DNA from: Oscillospiraceae bacterium
GTDB taxonomy: Bacteria; Bacillota; Clostridia; Oscillospirales; Acutalibacteraceae
Assembly: GCA_022508865.1 (NCBI GenBank)
Contig: JAFLUK010000071.1
Location: 1 to 7,624 of the forward strand
Length of the DNA: 7,624 nt
Direction: 5' to 3'
In this document: positions 1-6,481 of the stretch, piece after piece
Layout of the letters: every line of letters starts with the position of its first letter
How positions within the stretch are numbered: position 1 is the stretch's first letter
Program-made: the position numbers and the translations under genes
The notes under the pieces: model-generated
The model's input: the letters and a program-made list of their open reading frames with translations, nothing else
What the model was told of the DNA's origin: nothing
Databases searched by the model: none

Positions 1-288
1 CTCAACCTCTCCCATTTTTTCTCTTAATCTTCTTTTATCAATTGTTCTGATTTGCTCCAAAAGTACAACGGAATCCTTTGCAAGTCCGCTTTTGCTGCCG
101 TTAATTTCTATATGGGTGGGGAGTTTTGCTTTTTGGTGTTGAGAGGTGATTGCCGCCGCAATAACTGTTGGGGAATATTTGTTACCCACATCGTTCTGCA
201 CTATTAGGACCGGTCGTACTCCTCCCTGTTCACTGCCAACTACAGGACTTAAATCAGCATAATATATATCTCCACGTTTTACTGTCAT
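1..288 (-). CDS. mazF: MazF/EndoA-type mRNA interferase toxin (3' end cut by window edge)
   Basis: This gene encodes a type II toxin-antitoxin ribonuclease of the MazF/PemK family (NdoA/EndoA in Bacillus subtilis), a cytoplasmic endoribonuclease that cuts single-stranded RNA at short specific sites. Ninety-six residues are visible, starting MTVKRGDIYYADLSPVVGSE; the family is usually about 116 residues, so roughly 20 C-terminal residues lie beyond base 1. The catalytic-type positions known from B. subtilis MazF (Ser19, Arg25 in GSEQGGVRP, Thr48) are all present, as is the late LLEQIRTIDK motif. The ATG at 288 is preceded by a GGAGAG ribosome binding site. The usual antitoxin gene (mazE/ndoAI) is not found in the 162 bp upstream, and alr, which commonly precedes the pair in Firmicutes, is also absent. 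It could be co-transcribed with the lipoprotein gene, since I see no terminator between them. Family assignment is very secure; cleavage specificity is not known. Confidence 0.95.
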   Translation of the reverse strand, partial: MTVKRGDIYYADLSPVVGSEQGGVRPVLIVQNDVGNKYSPTVIAAAITSQHQKAKLPTHIEINGSKSGLAKDSVVLLEQIRTIDKRRLREKMGEVE

Positions 289-450
289 AATTTCACTCTC
301 CGAATTTTTCTTATGAACTGATACCGTTTATCGTCAATAATATTTTTGCCGTAAATAAATTCTTTTATACCGCAATTGGTAATTCAATGAGAAAATTTTT
401 CTAATTGGTATCAATATATACTACGGAAAAATTCTGCAAGAGTTATTCTT
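289..450. other. 162-bp intergenic gap without antitoxin gene
   Basis: This AT-rich stretch lies between the lipoprotein stop and the mazF start. Read leftwards it contains no ATG; the only sizeable reading frame is a 26-codon TTG-started frame with no ribosome binding site, so I see no room for an antitoxin of usual size. It holds a direct repeat AATTGGTA at 374-381 and 403-410, plus a distant 7-bp inverted pair, TGATACC at 319-325 and GGTATCA at 407-413. No hairpin followed by a U-tract is visible downstream of the lipoprotein gene. Confidence 0.6.
310..337 (-). promoter_or_regulatory. Possible weak sigma-A promoter for mazF
   Basis: On the minus strand, TTGACG (337-332) and CATAAG (315-310) are separated by 16 bp, shortly before the mazF start at 288. 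The -35 is good and the -10 is poor (four of six consensus positions). Transcription would begin only about 15 nt before the ATG. mazF may instead be read from the upstream operon. Confidence 0.3.
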
Positions 451-960
451 TTATTTATTTTCAGCTACGGGATTTACAAATGTAATCTCCACACTGTCAT
501 TTTTAATACTTGTGATTTCCCCCTTGCTGTTTATGTAAACTATGCTGTCCTCTGTTTTTATATTGTATCTGTTACTTTCGTTGTCACCTCTCTGATTAAT
601 AACGTTATTTTGTGTTTCTAAAAATTTCAGTACCTGATATAGCACCCGAATCGGCGCTTTTTGAGGAAAATCTGTTATATTATAACTGCTGTCAATATCC
701 ATAAAGGACATTTTCACATTTTTATCATTTACTGTATATTTATAGCCCGCTATTTCTTCAGGAAAATTAACAGTCAGAATAATATCTCCCCGTTTATTAT
801 GAGAAAATTCTCCCTTAAAGCTGATATCCTCTGTACTTACATAAATATTAGAGGAAAAGTGCTTTTGTATTACTACCTGTTTTTCAGGTGAACAGCCTGC
901 GCAAGGAAGTAAAAAAACACAAAACAATGATATAAAAAGAAAAAACAAACCTTTCTTCAA
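451..960 (-). CDS. Small secreted lipoprotein, function unknown
   Basis: The protein has 169 residues with a type II signal peptide: a Lys-Lys n-region, a hydrophobic core at about residues 4-18, and a lipobox ending in Ala-Gly-Cys with Cys23 as the lipidated residue. The -3 position is Cys rather than the usual Leu/Val, which is tolerable but unusual. The mature part (24-169) is polar and probably beta-rich, with segments such as KGEFSHNKRGDIILTV and SKGEITSIKNDSVEITF that suggest a LolA/LppX- or YdcC-like lipoprotein fold; this is inference only. The start is TTG at 960, supported by the Lys-rich n-region, a GGTGAT ribosome binding site (969-964 on the minus strand) and the absence of an ATG before residue 84. 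It lies 46 bp after nnrD with no promoter in between, so it is probably in the same operon. Lipoproteins occur near alr and mazF in other Firmicutes, but its function is unknown. Confidence 0.8.
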   Translation of the reverse strand: MKKGLFFLFISLFCVFLLPCAGCSPEKQVVIQKHFSSNIYVSTEDISFKGEFSHNKRGDIILTVNFPEEIAGYKYTVNDKNVKMSFMDIDSSYNITDFPQKAPIRVLYQVLKFLETQNNVINQRGDNESNRYNIKTEDSIVYINSKGEITSIKNDSVEITFVNPVAENK

Positions 961-1006
961 ATAATCACCAACCGTCAGAAATGCTTGTTTTATACTTCTT
1001 TATTTT

Positions 1007-1903
1007 TTATTTTCCTATATTTTTAAAAACATTTGGCAAGAAATCTATAATATCCCTTGGCAGCATAGAAATCTCTCCAAGACTGTGGCAGGCATAGTCC
1101 CCTGCCGTACCATGAATAAACACACCCATTGCACTGCTTTCAAGAGGTGAATAGCCCTGCGCCATAAGGGAAGCTATTATCCCTGCAAGAACATCGCCGC
1201 TGCCGCCTGTAGCCATTCCCGGGTTACCTGCAAAGCTGATATATGTTTGCTCGCCGTTTGTAACAATAGTATCTGCTCCCTTTAGCACTGTGATTACACC
1301 GTACTCCTTGCTGAAAGCCTCTGCAGCCGCTTTGGGGTCAGTTTCTATTTCCTTTACTGCAAGGCTTGTAAGTCTGCTCATCTCTCCCAAATGGGGAGTT
1401 AAAACAATATTAAAATCACAAGAATCTTTGTCCTTAAAATTCTTTAATAAATGTATATGCTTTGAAATACAGTTTATTCCGTCGGCATCAATCAAAATAG
1501 GTTTGCGGTTTTCCTTTGCAAAATTCAGAATTGCTGTTACAACCTCTTTTGTATCGTTATTAACACCCAGTCCGCAGCCAACAAGAATTGCGCTTGACTT
1601 TTGGGCATTTTTCAAAATTTCTTTTATATTGCTCCTGCTGAATGTGCCCTTAGCATTACCCTCAAGAGGTATATACACCGCCTCAGGCACAACCCCTGCA
1701 ATTATAGGATAGACACTGTTAACCACAGCAAGTTTCAGCAGTCCGACACCGCTCCTTAATGCTGATTTTGCAGACAAAATCTCCGCCCCTGCCATTCCGT
1801 AGCTGCCGCAAACCGAAAACAAACAGCCCATACTTCCCTTGTGGGCATTGTACGGGCGTGGTTTAATTATACTTTTCAGAAAATTATAATCAATCTTATT
1901 CAT
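1007..1903 (-). CDS. nnrD: ADP-dependent (S)-NAD(P)H-hydrate dehydratase
   Basis: NnrD (YjeF C-terminal/CARKD family, ribokinase-like fold) repairs damaged cofactors by dehydrating the S form of NADHX or NADPHX back to NAD(P)H at the cost of ADP, in the cytoplasm. The 298 residues cover just this domain. Visible signatures are HKGSMG at 21-26 followed by the GSYGMAGA loop (33-40), SGVGLLKLA (51-59), TPHLGEMSRL (169-178), KGADTIV (208-214), and the nucleotide and catalytic block NPGMATGGSGDVLAG (227-241) with the expected catalytic Asp237; HGTAGD follows at 264-269. The NnrE epimerase domain that is fused N-terminally in many bacteria is absent, so epimerisation of the R form must come from elsewhere or be spontaneous. 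The ATG at 1903 overlaps the stop of the preceding gene by 8 bp, indicating translational coupling, and an AGAGAG ribosome binding site lies inside that gene. Confidence 0.95.
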   Translation of the reverse strand: MNKIDYNFLKSIIKPRPYNAHKGSMGCLFSVCGSYGMAGAEILSAKSALRSGVGLLKLAVVNSVYPIIAGVVPEAVYIPLEGNAKGTFSRSNIKEILKNAQKSSAILVGCGLGVNNDTKEVVTAILNFAKENRKPILIDADGINCISKHIHLLKNFKDKDSCDFNIVLTPHLGEMSRLTSLAVKEIETDPKAAAEAFSKEYGVITVLKGADTIVTNGEQTYISFAGNPGMATGGSGDVLAGIIASLMAQGYSPLESSAMGVFIHGTAGDYACHSLGEISMLPRDIIDFLPNVFKNIGK

Positions 1904-2447
1904 AATTTTTCTCTCTTAACATTTTGATAACCTGCACTTGTAATTCAGAGGTCAGTTTTGGTCTCATACCTGTGAGTATTTTCTCATCAGGAATTATAAC
2001 TAAAGCACAGTTGCCCTTTGCATCACTATAATAATTAAATGCAAGAGCATTAGGATTATCAAGTTTATCAATACAGATGTAATATTTATTAATCTTTTTG
2101 CCGTTATAATTTTCGTCGTTGAATTTAACAATAGACTTAAATTCATCTATCTTGACTCTGATGATTTTTCTGCGTTTTCTCTTTGCAACAACCTTATCAA
2201 CAACAAGAAAATTATCCACAACCTGATATTCGTACTCTATCTTCTGGTTTGACACCATCCATATTGCAGAGGGAATTGCGGCAATAAGCACAAAAAATCC
2301 TATATAAATAAAGTACGCAGAAATTACATAGGCAAGTAAAATACAAGTTACGGGAATACCTATTGCCAACAAAAAATATATTACAGCCATTACATTATCC
2401 TTGGCTGTTCTCTTTTTCTTTACTACCTGTTCGCAAAAGCCTGTCAT
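1896..2447 (-). CDS. Two-TM membrane protein of unknown function
   Basis: This 183-residue protein has a short basic N-terminus (MTGFCEQVVKKKR), two adjacent hydrophobic segments at about residues 18-40 and 44-66, and a soluble C-terminal part of about 115 residues. The soluble part contains a strongly basic patch (VVAKRKRRKIIRVKI, about 87-101) and strand-rich sequence, as in membrane-anchored PH-like domains. I recall clostridial proteins with an FCEQ-type N-terminus and this layout, possibly annotated DUF6106, but cannot confirm it. It is the first gene of the leftward operon: the ATG at 2447 has a strong AAGGAGATG ribosome binding site, a promoter lies about 30 bp upstream, and its 3' end overlaps nnrD by 8 bp. 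With the tight loop between the segments, both termini would probably face the cytoplasm. The link to nnrD is positional only, and no function is proposed. Confidence 0.8.
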   Translation of the reverse strand: MTGFCEQVVKKKRTAKDNVMAVIYFLLAIGIPVTCILLAYVISAYFIYIGFFVLIAAIPSAIWMVSNQKIEYEYQVVDNFLVVDKVVAKRKRRKIIRVKIDEFKSIVKFNDENYNGKKINKYYICIDKLDNPNALAFNYYSDAKGNCALVIIPDEKILTGMRPKLTSELQVQVIKMLREKNYE

Positions 2448-2471
2448 AAAAACATCTCCTTATCAGTCATC

Positions 2472-2485
2472 TTATGATATCATAA
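2472..2485. repeat. 14-bp perfect palindrome over the -10 box
   Basis: TTATGATATCATAA equals its own reverse complement over all 14 bases and covers the -10 hexamer of the leftward promoter. This position suits a repressor operator. It is AT-rich, so part of the symmetry may simply follow from the TATCAT-type -10 sequence; no regulator gene is in view. Confidence 0.4.
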
Positions 2486-2502
2486 AAAGGGAAAAAATAC
2501 AA
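2474..2502 (-). promoter_or_regulatory. Sigma-A-like promoter of the leftward operon
   Basis: On the minus strand, TTGTAT (2502-2497) and TATCAT (2479-2474) are separated by 17 bp, with a TG one base before the -10 (extended -10). It gives a start near 2467, about 20 nt before the ATG of the membrane protein gene. It diverges from the pheS promoter, with about 30 bp between the two -35 boxes. Confidence 0.65.
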
Positions 2503-2532
2503 TAAAAATCTTATCTTATAGGTAAAAACTAC

Positions 2533-2561
2533 TTGAAATCTTCATATAAAAATGATAGAAT
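2533..2561 (+). promoter_or_regulatory. Sigma-A promoter of the T-box/pheST operon
   Basis: TTGAAA (2533-2538), a 17-bp spacer and TAGAAT (2556-2561) form a good promoter, with TG at 2553-2554 making an extended -10. The transcript should start near 2568, giving a leader of about 300 nt before pheS, the right length for a T-box. Confidence 0.75.
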
Positions 2562-2567
2562 GGTTGA

Positions 2568-2848
2568 GATATTTATAATAATAAGAACACTGTGACAAAG
2601 GAAGTAGCATTTCTATTGGCATTTACAGAGATTTCTGCCTTGGCTGGAAGCAGAAAATTGTTTCGGAAATGTGAAGTTCCCTTTTGAGTGGCAGTACTGA
2701 AAAACAGTTTTCTATGTTGACTAGGTGCTGACGGTAGTCACCGTTATATGACAACAGAGTGTTTGCTCAGTGCAAAAATATGGGTGGTACCACGGATATT
2801 ATTCGTCCCAAGGAGTTATTTGGCTCTTTGGGACTTTTATTTATTTTA
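2568..2848 (+). promoter_or_regulatory. T-box riboswitch leader, tRNA-Phe specific
   Basis: T-box leaders bind an uncharged tRNA by its anticodon and acceptor end and then let transcription continue. All main parts are readable: the GGAAGTAG motif low in Stem I (about 2600-2607), the AGAGA and GGCTGGAAG distal Stem I motifs (about 2626-2650), and a specifier loop with TTC (Phe) at 2677-2679 followed by the usual TTGAGTGG-like 3' flank. A Stem III-type hairpin is ACGGT/ACCGT (2731-2735 with 2740-2744). The T-box core TGGGTGGTACCACGG is at 2781-2795. In the antiterminator, TGGG (2781-2784) pairs with CCCA (2807-2810) and ACG (2792-2794) with CGT (2804-2806), leaving the 7-nt bulge UGGUACC. Its U2788 would pair with discriminator A73, the usual base in tRNA-Phe. 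Specifier and downstream genes agree. Stem boundaries are approximate. Confidence 0.95.
2805..2848 (+). terminator. T-box-controlled intrinsic terminator before pheS
   Basis: An 11-bp stem forms between 2805-2815 (GTCCCAAGGAG) and 2824-2834 (CTCTTTGGGAC) with one G-U pair and an 8-nt loop, followed by a T-rich tract. The 5' arm shares GTCCCA (2805-2810) with the antiterminator, so the two structures are mutually exclusive. Confidence 0.93.
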
Positions 2849-2863
2849 TGAAATAAAACAAAC

Positions 2864-2868
2864 GGAGG
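2864..2868 (+). promoter_or_regulatory. Ribosome binding site fixing the pheS start
   Basis: GGAGG lies 5 nt before the ATG at 2874 and just after the T-box terminator. It decides against the in-frame ATG at 2748, which would run translation through the T-box and terminator. Confidence 0.9.
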
Positions 2869-2873
2869 TAAAA

Positions 2874-3926
2874 ATGAACGAAAACATTATAAGCTTGCAA
2901 AATCAGCTGGAAGCAGATATTGCAAAGGTTGAAAGCCTTGCTGACCTTGACAGCATCAGAGTAGGCTACCTTGGAAAAAAGGGCAGTATTACAGGTCTTA
3001 TGAAAAATATGAAATCCCTTTCCCATGAGGAAAAAAAGACTTTTGGTAAAGAGGTTAATGAACTGAAAACTGCCGCCGCCAAAATTATTGAAGAAAAAAC
3101 TGCGGAGCTTAAACAAAAAGAAATTGAAAAAGAAATCAGCTCAATGCCGCAATTTGACATTACAACTCCTGTTGCTCTTGACAGAGGCTCTTATCATCCC
3201 ATTACACTTGTACAAAGACAGTGTGAGGAAATATTCCGCACAATGGGCTTTACAGTTGAGGACTATTCAGAGGTTGTTACAGACTATGAATGCTTTGAGT
3301 CACTTAACATTCCAAAGCATCATCCTGCAAGAGATATGCAGGACACCTACTATCTTGAAAACGGTCAGCTTTTAAAATCACAGACCTCTGCCGCACAAAA
3401 TGCAATTCTTAAAAAGTACGGCAAGAACCTTATTGAAAATGGTGTGCCAATCAGAGCAATCTTCCCCGGCAGATGCTTTAGAAACGAGGCAACAGACGCT
3501 TGTCATGAAAATACATTCTTCCAGATGGAGGGTGTTATGGTTGACAAGGATATCAGCATTTCAAACCTTATTTACTTTATGAAAACTATGCTTTCAGAAG
3601 TATTCCAAAAGGATATTAAGGTAAGACTTCGTCCGGGATTTTTCCCATTTGTTGAACCCGGATTTGAGCTTGACATAAGCTGTCTTATCTGCGGCGGAGA
3701 CGGTTGCGCCTCCTGCAAGCACAGCGGTTGGCTTGAACTTTGCCCCTGCGGTATGATTCACCCGGAGGTACTGAAAGAGGGCGGTATTGACCCTGAAAAG
3801 TACACAGGATTTGCCTTTGGTCTTGGTCTTACCAGACTTGCAATGATGAAGTACGGCATTAAGGACATCAGAGATTTAAACAGCGGCAGTCTTAAGGCAC
3901 TTTCACAGTTTACTGACGATAAGTAA
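2874..3926 (+). CDS. pheS: Phenylalanyl-tRNA synthetase alpha subunit
   Basis: PheS carries the class II catalytic core of the (alpha-beta)2 enzyme that attaches phenylalanine to tRNA-Phe. The 350 residues match the usual bacterial length. Residues 1 to about 85 form the charged N-terminal coiled coil that contacts tRNA. The core then shows HHPARDMQDTYYL, the Phe-pocket segment LLKSQTSAAQ, motif 2 FPGRCFRNEATDACH followed by FFQMEG, the FPFVEPGFELD segment, a Cys-rich insertion (CLICGGDGCASCKHSGW) as in other Firmicutes, and motif 3 GFAFGLGLTRLAMMKYGI. The Ala of GFAF that sets pocket size is present. Some positions look divergent: KSQTSAAQ in place of the RTQTS/RTHTS-type segment, and FFQMEG where FHQ-EG is common. 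The T-box controls it, and pheT follows after 18 bp in one transcript. Confidence 0.97.
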   Translation: MNENIISLQNQLEADIAKVESLADLDSIRVGYLGKKGSITGLMKNMKSLSHEEKKTFGKEVNELKTAAAKIIEEKTAELKQKEIEKEISSMPQFDITTPVALDRGSYHPITLVQRQCEEIFRTMGFTVEDYSEVVTDYECFESLNIPKHHPARDMQDTYYLENGQLLKSQTSAAQNAILKKYGKNLIENGVPIRAIFPGRCFRNEATDACHENTFFQMEGVMVDKDISISNLIYFMKTMLSEVFQKDIKVRLRPGFFPFVEPGFELDISCLICGGDGCASCKHSGWLELCPCGMIHPEVLKEGGIDPEKYTGFAFGLGLTRLAMMKYGIKDIRDLNSGSLKALSQFTDDK

Positions 3927-3944
3927 TAAGGGAGGAATAATAAT

Positions 3945-6314
3945 ATGTTTTTATCAATGAACTGGATAGAAGACTTTGTTGACCTTAACGGTCTTGACAA
4001 AGAACAGCTTATACATCAATTCTCCCTTTCTACTGCGGAGGTTGAAAACGAAATTTTCTTTAAGGGCTCTGACCTTAAGGGTGTTGTTGTAGCAGAAATC
4101 AAATCTGTGGAAAATCACCCTGAATCAAAAAAGCTCCATCTTTTAAAGGTTGACGCCGGCGACAGTGAACTTACTGACGTTGTTTGCGGCGCTCCAAATG
4201 TAAGGGTTGGTATGAAAACCGCATTTGCAAAGGTTGGCGCACAAATTGGTGAAATTACAATTGCACCAAGACCACTTGCAGGATATACATCAAACGGTAT
4301 GTGCTGTTCCGAAGCAGAAATCGGAATCAGTGACGACCACTCCGGTATTATGGAGATTACCGATGATGTTCCTAACGGCACGGATATTAAGGATATTTAC
4401 CAGATAGATGACATTATTTTTGAGGTTGACAACAAGTCCCTTACAAACCGTCCTGACCTTTGGGGGCACTATGGCATTGCAAGAGAATTTGCTTCCCTTG
4501 CCGGCAGAGAGCTTAAGCCTATTGAGGTTGACGATTTAACCGCTTACAACAATCTTCCCCGGATTGATATGAAGATAGAAGACCCGCTGTGTCAGAGATA
4601 TTCCTGTTTACAGGTTGAGAACATCAAGAGAAATATCAGCCCTGTAAATATGAGAATAAGACTTTACTACTGCGGTATGAGAGGTATTAACTTCCTTGCT
4701 GACCTTACAAACTATTTAATGCTGGAAATGGGTCAGCCTATGCACGCATTTGACTCCCGTAAGGTGGAAAAAATCAGAATTAAGCGTTTTGATACACCGT
4801 TCACATTCAAAACACTTGACGGTGTGGACAGAAATATTGACGAAAACACCTTGATGATTTGCAACGACAATACACCTGTTGCCATTGCAGGTATTATGGG
4901 TGGTCTTGATTCTGAAATTGTTGATGATACAACAACACTTACACTGGAATCAGCAACCTTTGATCCTGTTTCCATCAGAAAATCAACAGTAAGGCTTGCT
5001 CACAGAACTGACGCTTCTATGAGATACGAAAAGTCACTTGATCCTGAAATGACTACTGTTGCAATCGGAAGATTTGTAAATCTTCTTAAAAAGTACGACA
5101 GTGATATTAAGGTTGTGTCATCTCTTACTGACGAGTATGCTTTCCGCTACGACACAGTAACACTTGATTTTGACAAAAAATTTGTAGACAGATACACAGG
5201 TATTAATATTGACAATGAAACAATTGTTAAAACTCTTACCTCTCTTGGATTTGATGTAAAGCTTGATAATGACAATTTCTCTGTTGTGGTTCCGTCATGG
5301 AGAGCAACAAAGGACGTTACCATTAAGGCTGATATCATTGAAGAAATTACAAGAATTTACGGCTACGATAACTTTGACATCAACACAACCCGTTCTCCCC
5401 TGTATCCAATAAGAATGGATAAGGTAAAGAGTGATGAAGAAAAGATTAAAGATATGCTTGTAAAGAGATATAACCTTCACGAGCTTCACTCCTATGTCTG
5501 GGCATATAATGACGAACAGAAGGAACTTGCAATTCCTGTTGAGGAAAACATTAAGCTTGCAAACGCAACTAACCCTAACATTGAAACAATCAGAAAATCT
5601 ATTATACCGACACAGCTTTGTCAGGTTAACCTTAATTCTTCCTATGCTGCTGATTTTGGTATTTTTGAAATCGGCAGAGTTGTTGACGGACTGGACGAAA
5701 ACAACCTTTGTGTTGAGAAAAAGAATCTTGCCATTACGCTGTTCAGCAAATCAAAGGACGTAAAAACACTTTATTTTGACCTTAGGGATATGCTTGCTAT
5801 AATTACAGATGATTTAAAGCATAAGGAGCTTACCTTTGAAATTACAGAAAAGGCCTTGGCTTATCAGCACCCTGTAAACCTTAACAAGATTATTCTTGAG
5901 GGCAAGGAAATTGGCATTATGGGGATTGTTCACCCTGTTGTGGGCAAGAAGATTGACAAGAAAGCAGCTATTGTATTTGCAGAAATTGACATTAATATGT
6001 TTGCCTCTGTTGAAAACAGCAGCATTTCCTACAATGAGCCTTCAAAGTTCCCTGCAATGAATTACGATTTGAGTCTGGAGCTTCCACAGAATATGCTGTA
6101 CAGCACACTGAAAGAATGCTGGAAAAATTCAGGTACAGAAATTCTAAAGGGAACAAGAATTGTTGATACCTACGATACTGAAGATATCCACAGTATGACA
6201 ATCCGCTTTGAATTTGCTTCAAACGAAAGGACACTTTCTTCAAAGGAAGTTCAGGATATTATGGATGAGGTTATTAACAACCTTAAAAATATCGGTGTAA
6301 ATCTGAGAGGATAA
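3945..6314 (+). CDS. pheT: Phenylalanyl-tRNA synthetase beta subunit
   Basis: PheT binds tRNA-Phe, edits mischarged Tyr-tRNA-Phe and completes the tetramer with PheS. The 789 residues are in the normal bacterial range. Domains in order are the N-terminal B1 segment (MFLSMNWIEDFVDL), an OB-fold tRNA-binding domain (about 43-150, with HPESKKLHLLKVD and VVCGAPNVR), the B3/B4 editing region (about 215-380, with LADLTNYLMLEMGQPMHAFD, AIAGIMGG, and LESATFDP then RTDASMRYEKSLDP), the B5 domain (about 403-478, ending DIIEEITRIYGYDN), the catalytic-like core (about 490-690), and the C-terminal FDX-ACB anticodon-binding domain (about 697-788). The FDX-ACB part is divergent: FPAMNYDLS has Tyr where Arg is usual, and the GkkS-type loop is shortened to DTYDTEDIHS. 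The ATG at 3945 has a GGGAGG site, and the start MFLSMNW matches the family N-terminus better than the second Met. Confidence 0.97.
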   Translation: MFLSMNWIEDFVDLNGLDKEQLIHQFSLSTAEVENEIFFKGSDLKGVVVAEIKSVENHPESKKLHLLKVDAGDSELTDVVCGAPNVRVGMKTAFAKVGAQIGEITIAPRPLAGYTSNGMCCSEAEIGISDDHSGIMEITDDVPNGTDIKDIYQIDDIIFEVDNKSLTNRPDLWGHYGIAREFASLAGRELKPIEVDDLTAYNNLPRIDMKIEDPLCQRYSCLQVENIKRNISPVNMRIRLYYCGMRGINFLADLTNYLMLEMGQPMHAFDSRKVEKIRIKRFDTPFTFKTLDGVDRNIDENTLMICNDNTPVAIAGIMGGLDSEIVDDTTTLTLESATFDPVSIRKSTVRLAHRTDASMRYEKSLDPEMTTVAIGRFVNLLKKYDSDIKVVSSLTDEYAFRYDTVTLDFDKKFVDRYTGINIDNETIVKTLTSLGFDVKLDNDNFSVVVPSWRATKDVTIKADIIEEITRIYGYDNFDINTTRSPLYPIRMDKVKSDEEKIKDMLVKRYNLHELHSYVWAYNDEQKELAIPVEENIKLANATNPNIETIRKSIIPTQLCQVNLNSSYAADFGIFEIGRVVDGLDENNLCVEKKNLAITLFSKSKDVKTLYFDLRDMLAIITDDLKHKELTFEITEKALAYQHPVNLNKIILEGKEIGIMGIVHPVVGKKIDKKAAIVFAEIDINMFASVENSSISYNEPSKFPAMNYDLSLELPQNMLYSTLKECWKNSGTEILKGTRIVDTYDTEDIHSMTIRFEFASNERTLSSKEVQDIMDEVINNLKNIGVNLRG

Positions 6315-6351
6315 TCTTACCTTGCGTATCTGAAAAATTCAGGACAAAACC

Positions 6352-6390
6352 ACACCTGTCGGCATGCAAGTCGGCAGGTGTTTTCTTTAT
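6352..6390 (+). terminator. Intrinsic terminator of the pheST operon
   Basis: Arms 6353-6363 (CACCTGTCGGC) and 6370-6380 (GTCGGCAGGTG) form an 11-bp stem with two G-U pairs and a 6-nt loop. A further A-T pair lies at 6352/6381, and TTTTCTTTATT follows. It sits about 40 bp after the pheT stop. Confidence 0.92.
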
Positions 6391-6400
6391 TAAAATAAAG

Positions 6401-6430
6401 TTGACATACAGTACAAAGTTGTGTTATTAT
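6401..6430 (+). promoter_or_regulatory. Near-consensus sigma-A promoter of ireB
   Basis: TTGACA (6401-6406) is a perfect -35 and TATTAT (6425-6430) a five-of-six -10, separated by 18 bp. It begins right after the pheST terminator, so ireB is its own transcription unit with a 5' leader of about 45 nt. The strength suggests steady, high expression. Confidence 0.8.
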
Positions 6431-6469
6431 AGTATGGTAAACAAGGCTAAAATAGGTTTTTGCCTTAAC

Positions 6470-6478
6470 GGAGGTGAT
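6470..6478 (+). promoter_or_regulatory. Ribosome binding site fixing the ireB start
   Basis: GGAGGTGAT is almost fully complementary to the 16S rRNA 3' end and lies just before the ATG at 6482. It rules out the longer in-frame start at 6401, which would begin inside the -35 box. Confidence 0.9.
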
Positions 6479-6481
6479 TTC

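Noticed and set aside
332..413. 26-codon TTG-started frame before mazF as a mini antitoxin
   Set aside because: There is no ribosome binding site, the composition is low complexity, and it is far shorter than MazE-type antitoxins.
661..891. Plus-strand 76-residue frame within the lipoprotein gene
   Set aside because: It has no ribosome binding site, lies wholly antisense to a well-supported gene, and looks like AT-rich shadow sequence.
1290..1712. Plus-strand 140-residue frame opposite nnrD
   Set aside because: It lies antisense to conserved NnrD motifs and has neither a ribosome binding site nor recognisable domains.
2748..2873. Upstream in-frame ATG extending PheS by 42 residues
   Set aside because: It would translate the T-box core and terminator hairpin; the extension matches no PheS N-terminus, and a proper ribosome binding site precedes the ATG at 2874.
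3660..3735. Cys-rich segment in PheS as a novel zinc-finger insertion
   Set aside because: Firmicutes PheS proteins commonly carry a similar CxxCxxxGCxxC segment here, so it is family-typical rather than new.
6330..6342. Small CTGAA-TTCAG hairpin after pheT
   Set aside because: A five-pair stem with a three-base loop and no U-tract; the real terminator is the 11-bp stem at 6353-6380.
6401..6481. N-terminal extension of IreB
   Set aside because: The extended frame starts in the -35 box, before any transcript from this promoter; GGAGGTGAT marks the ATG at 6482.
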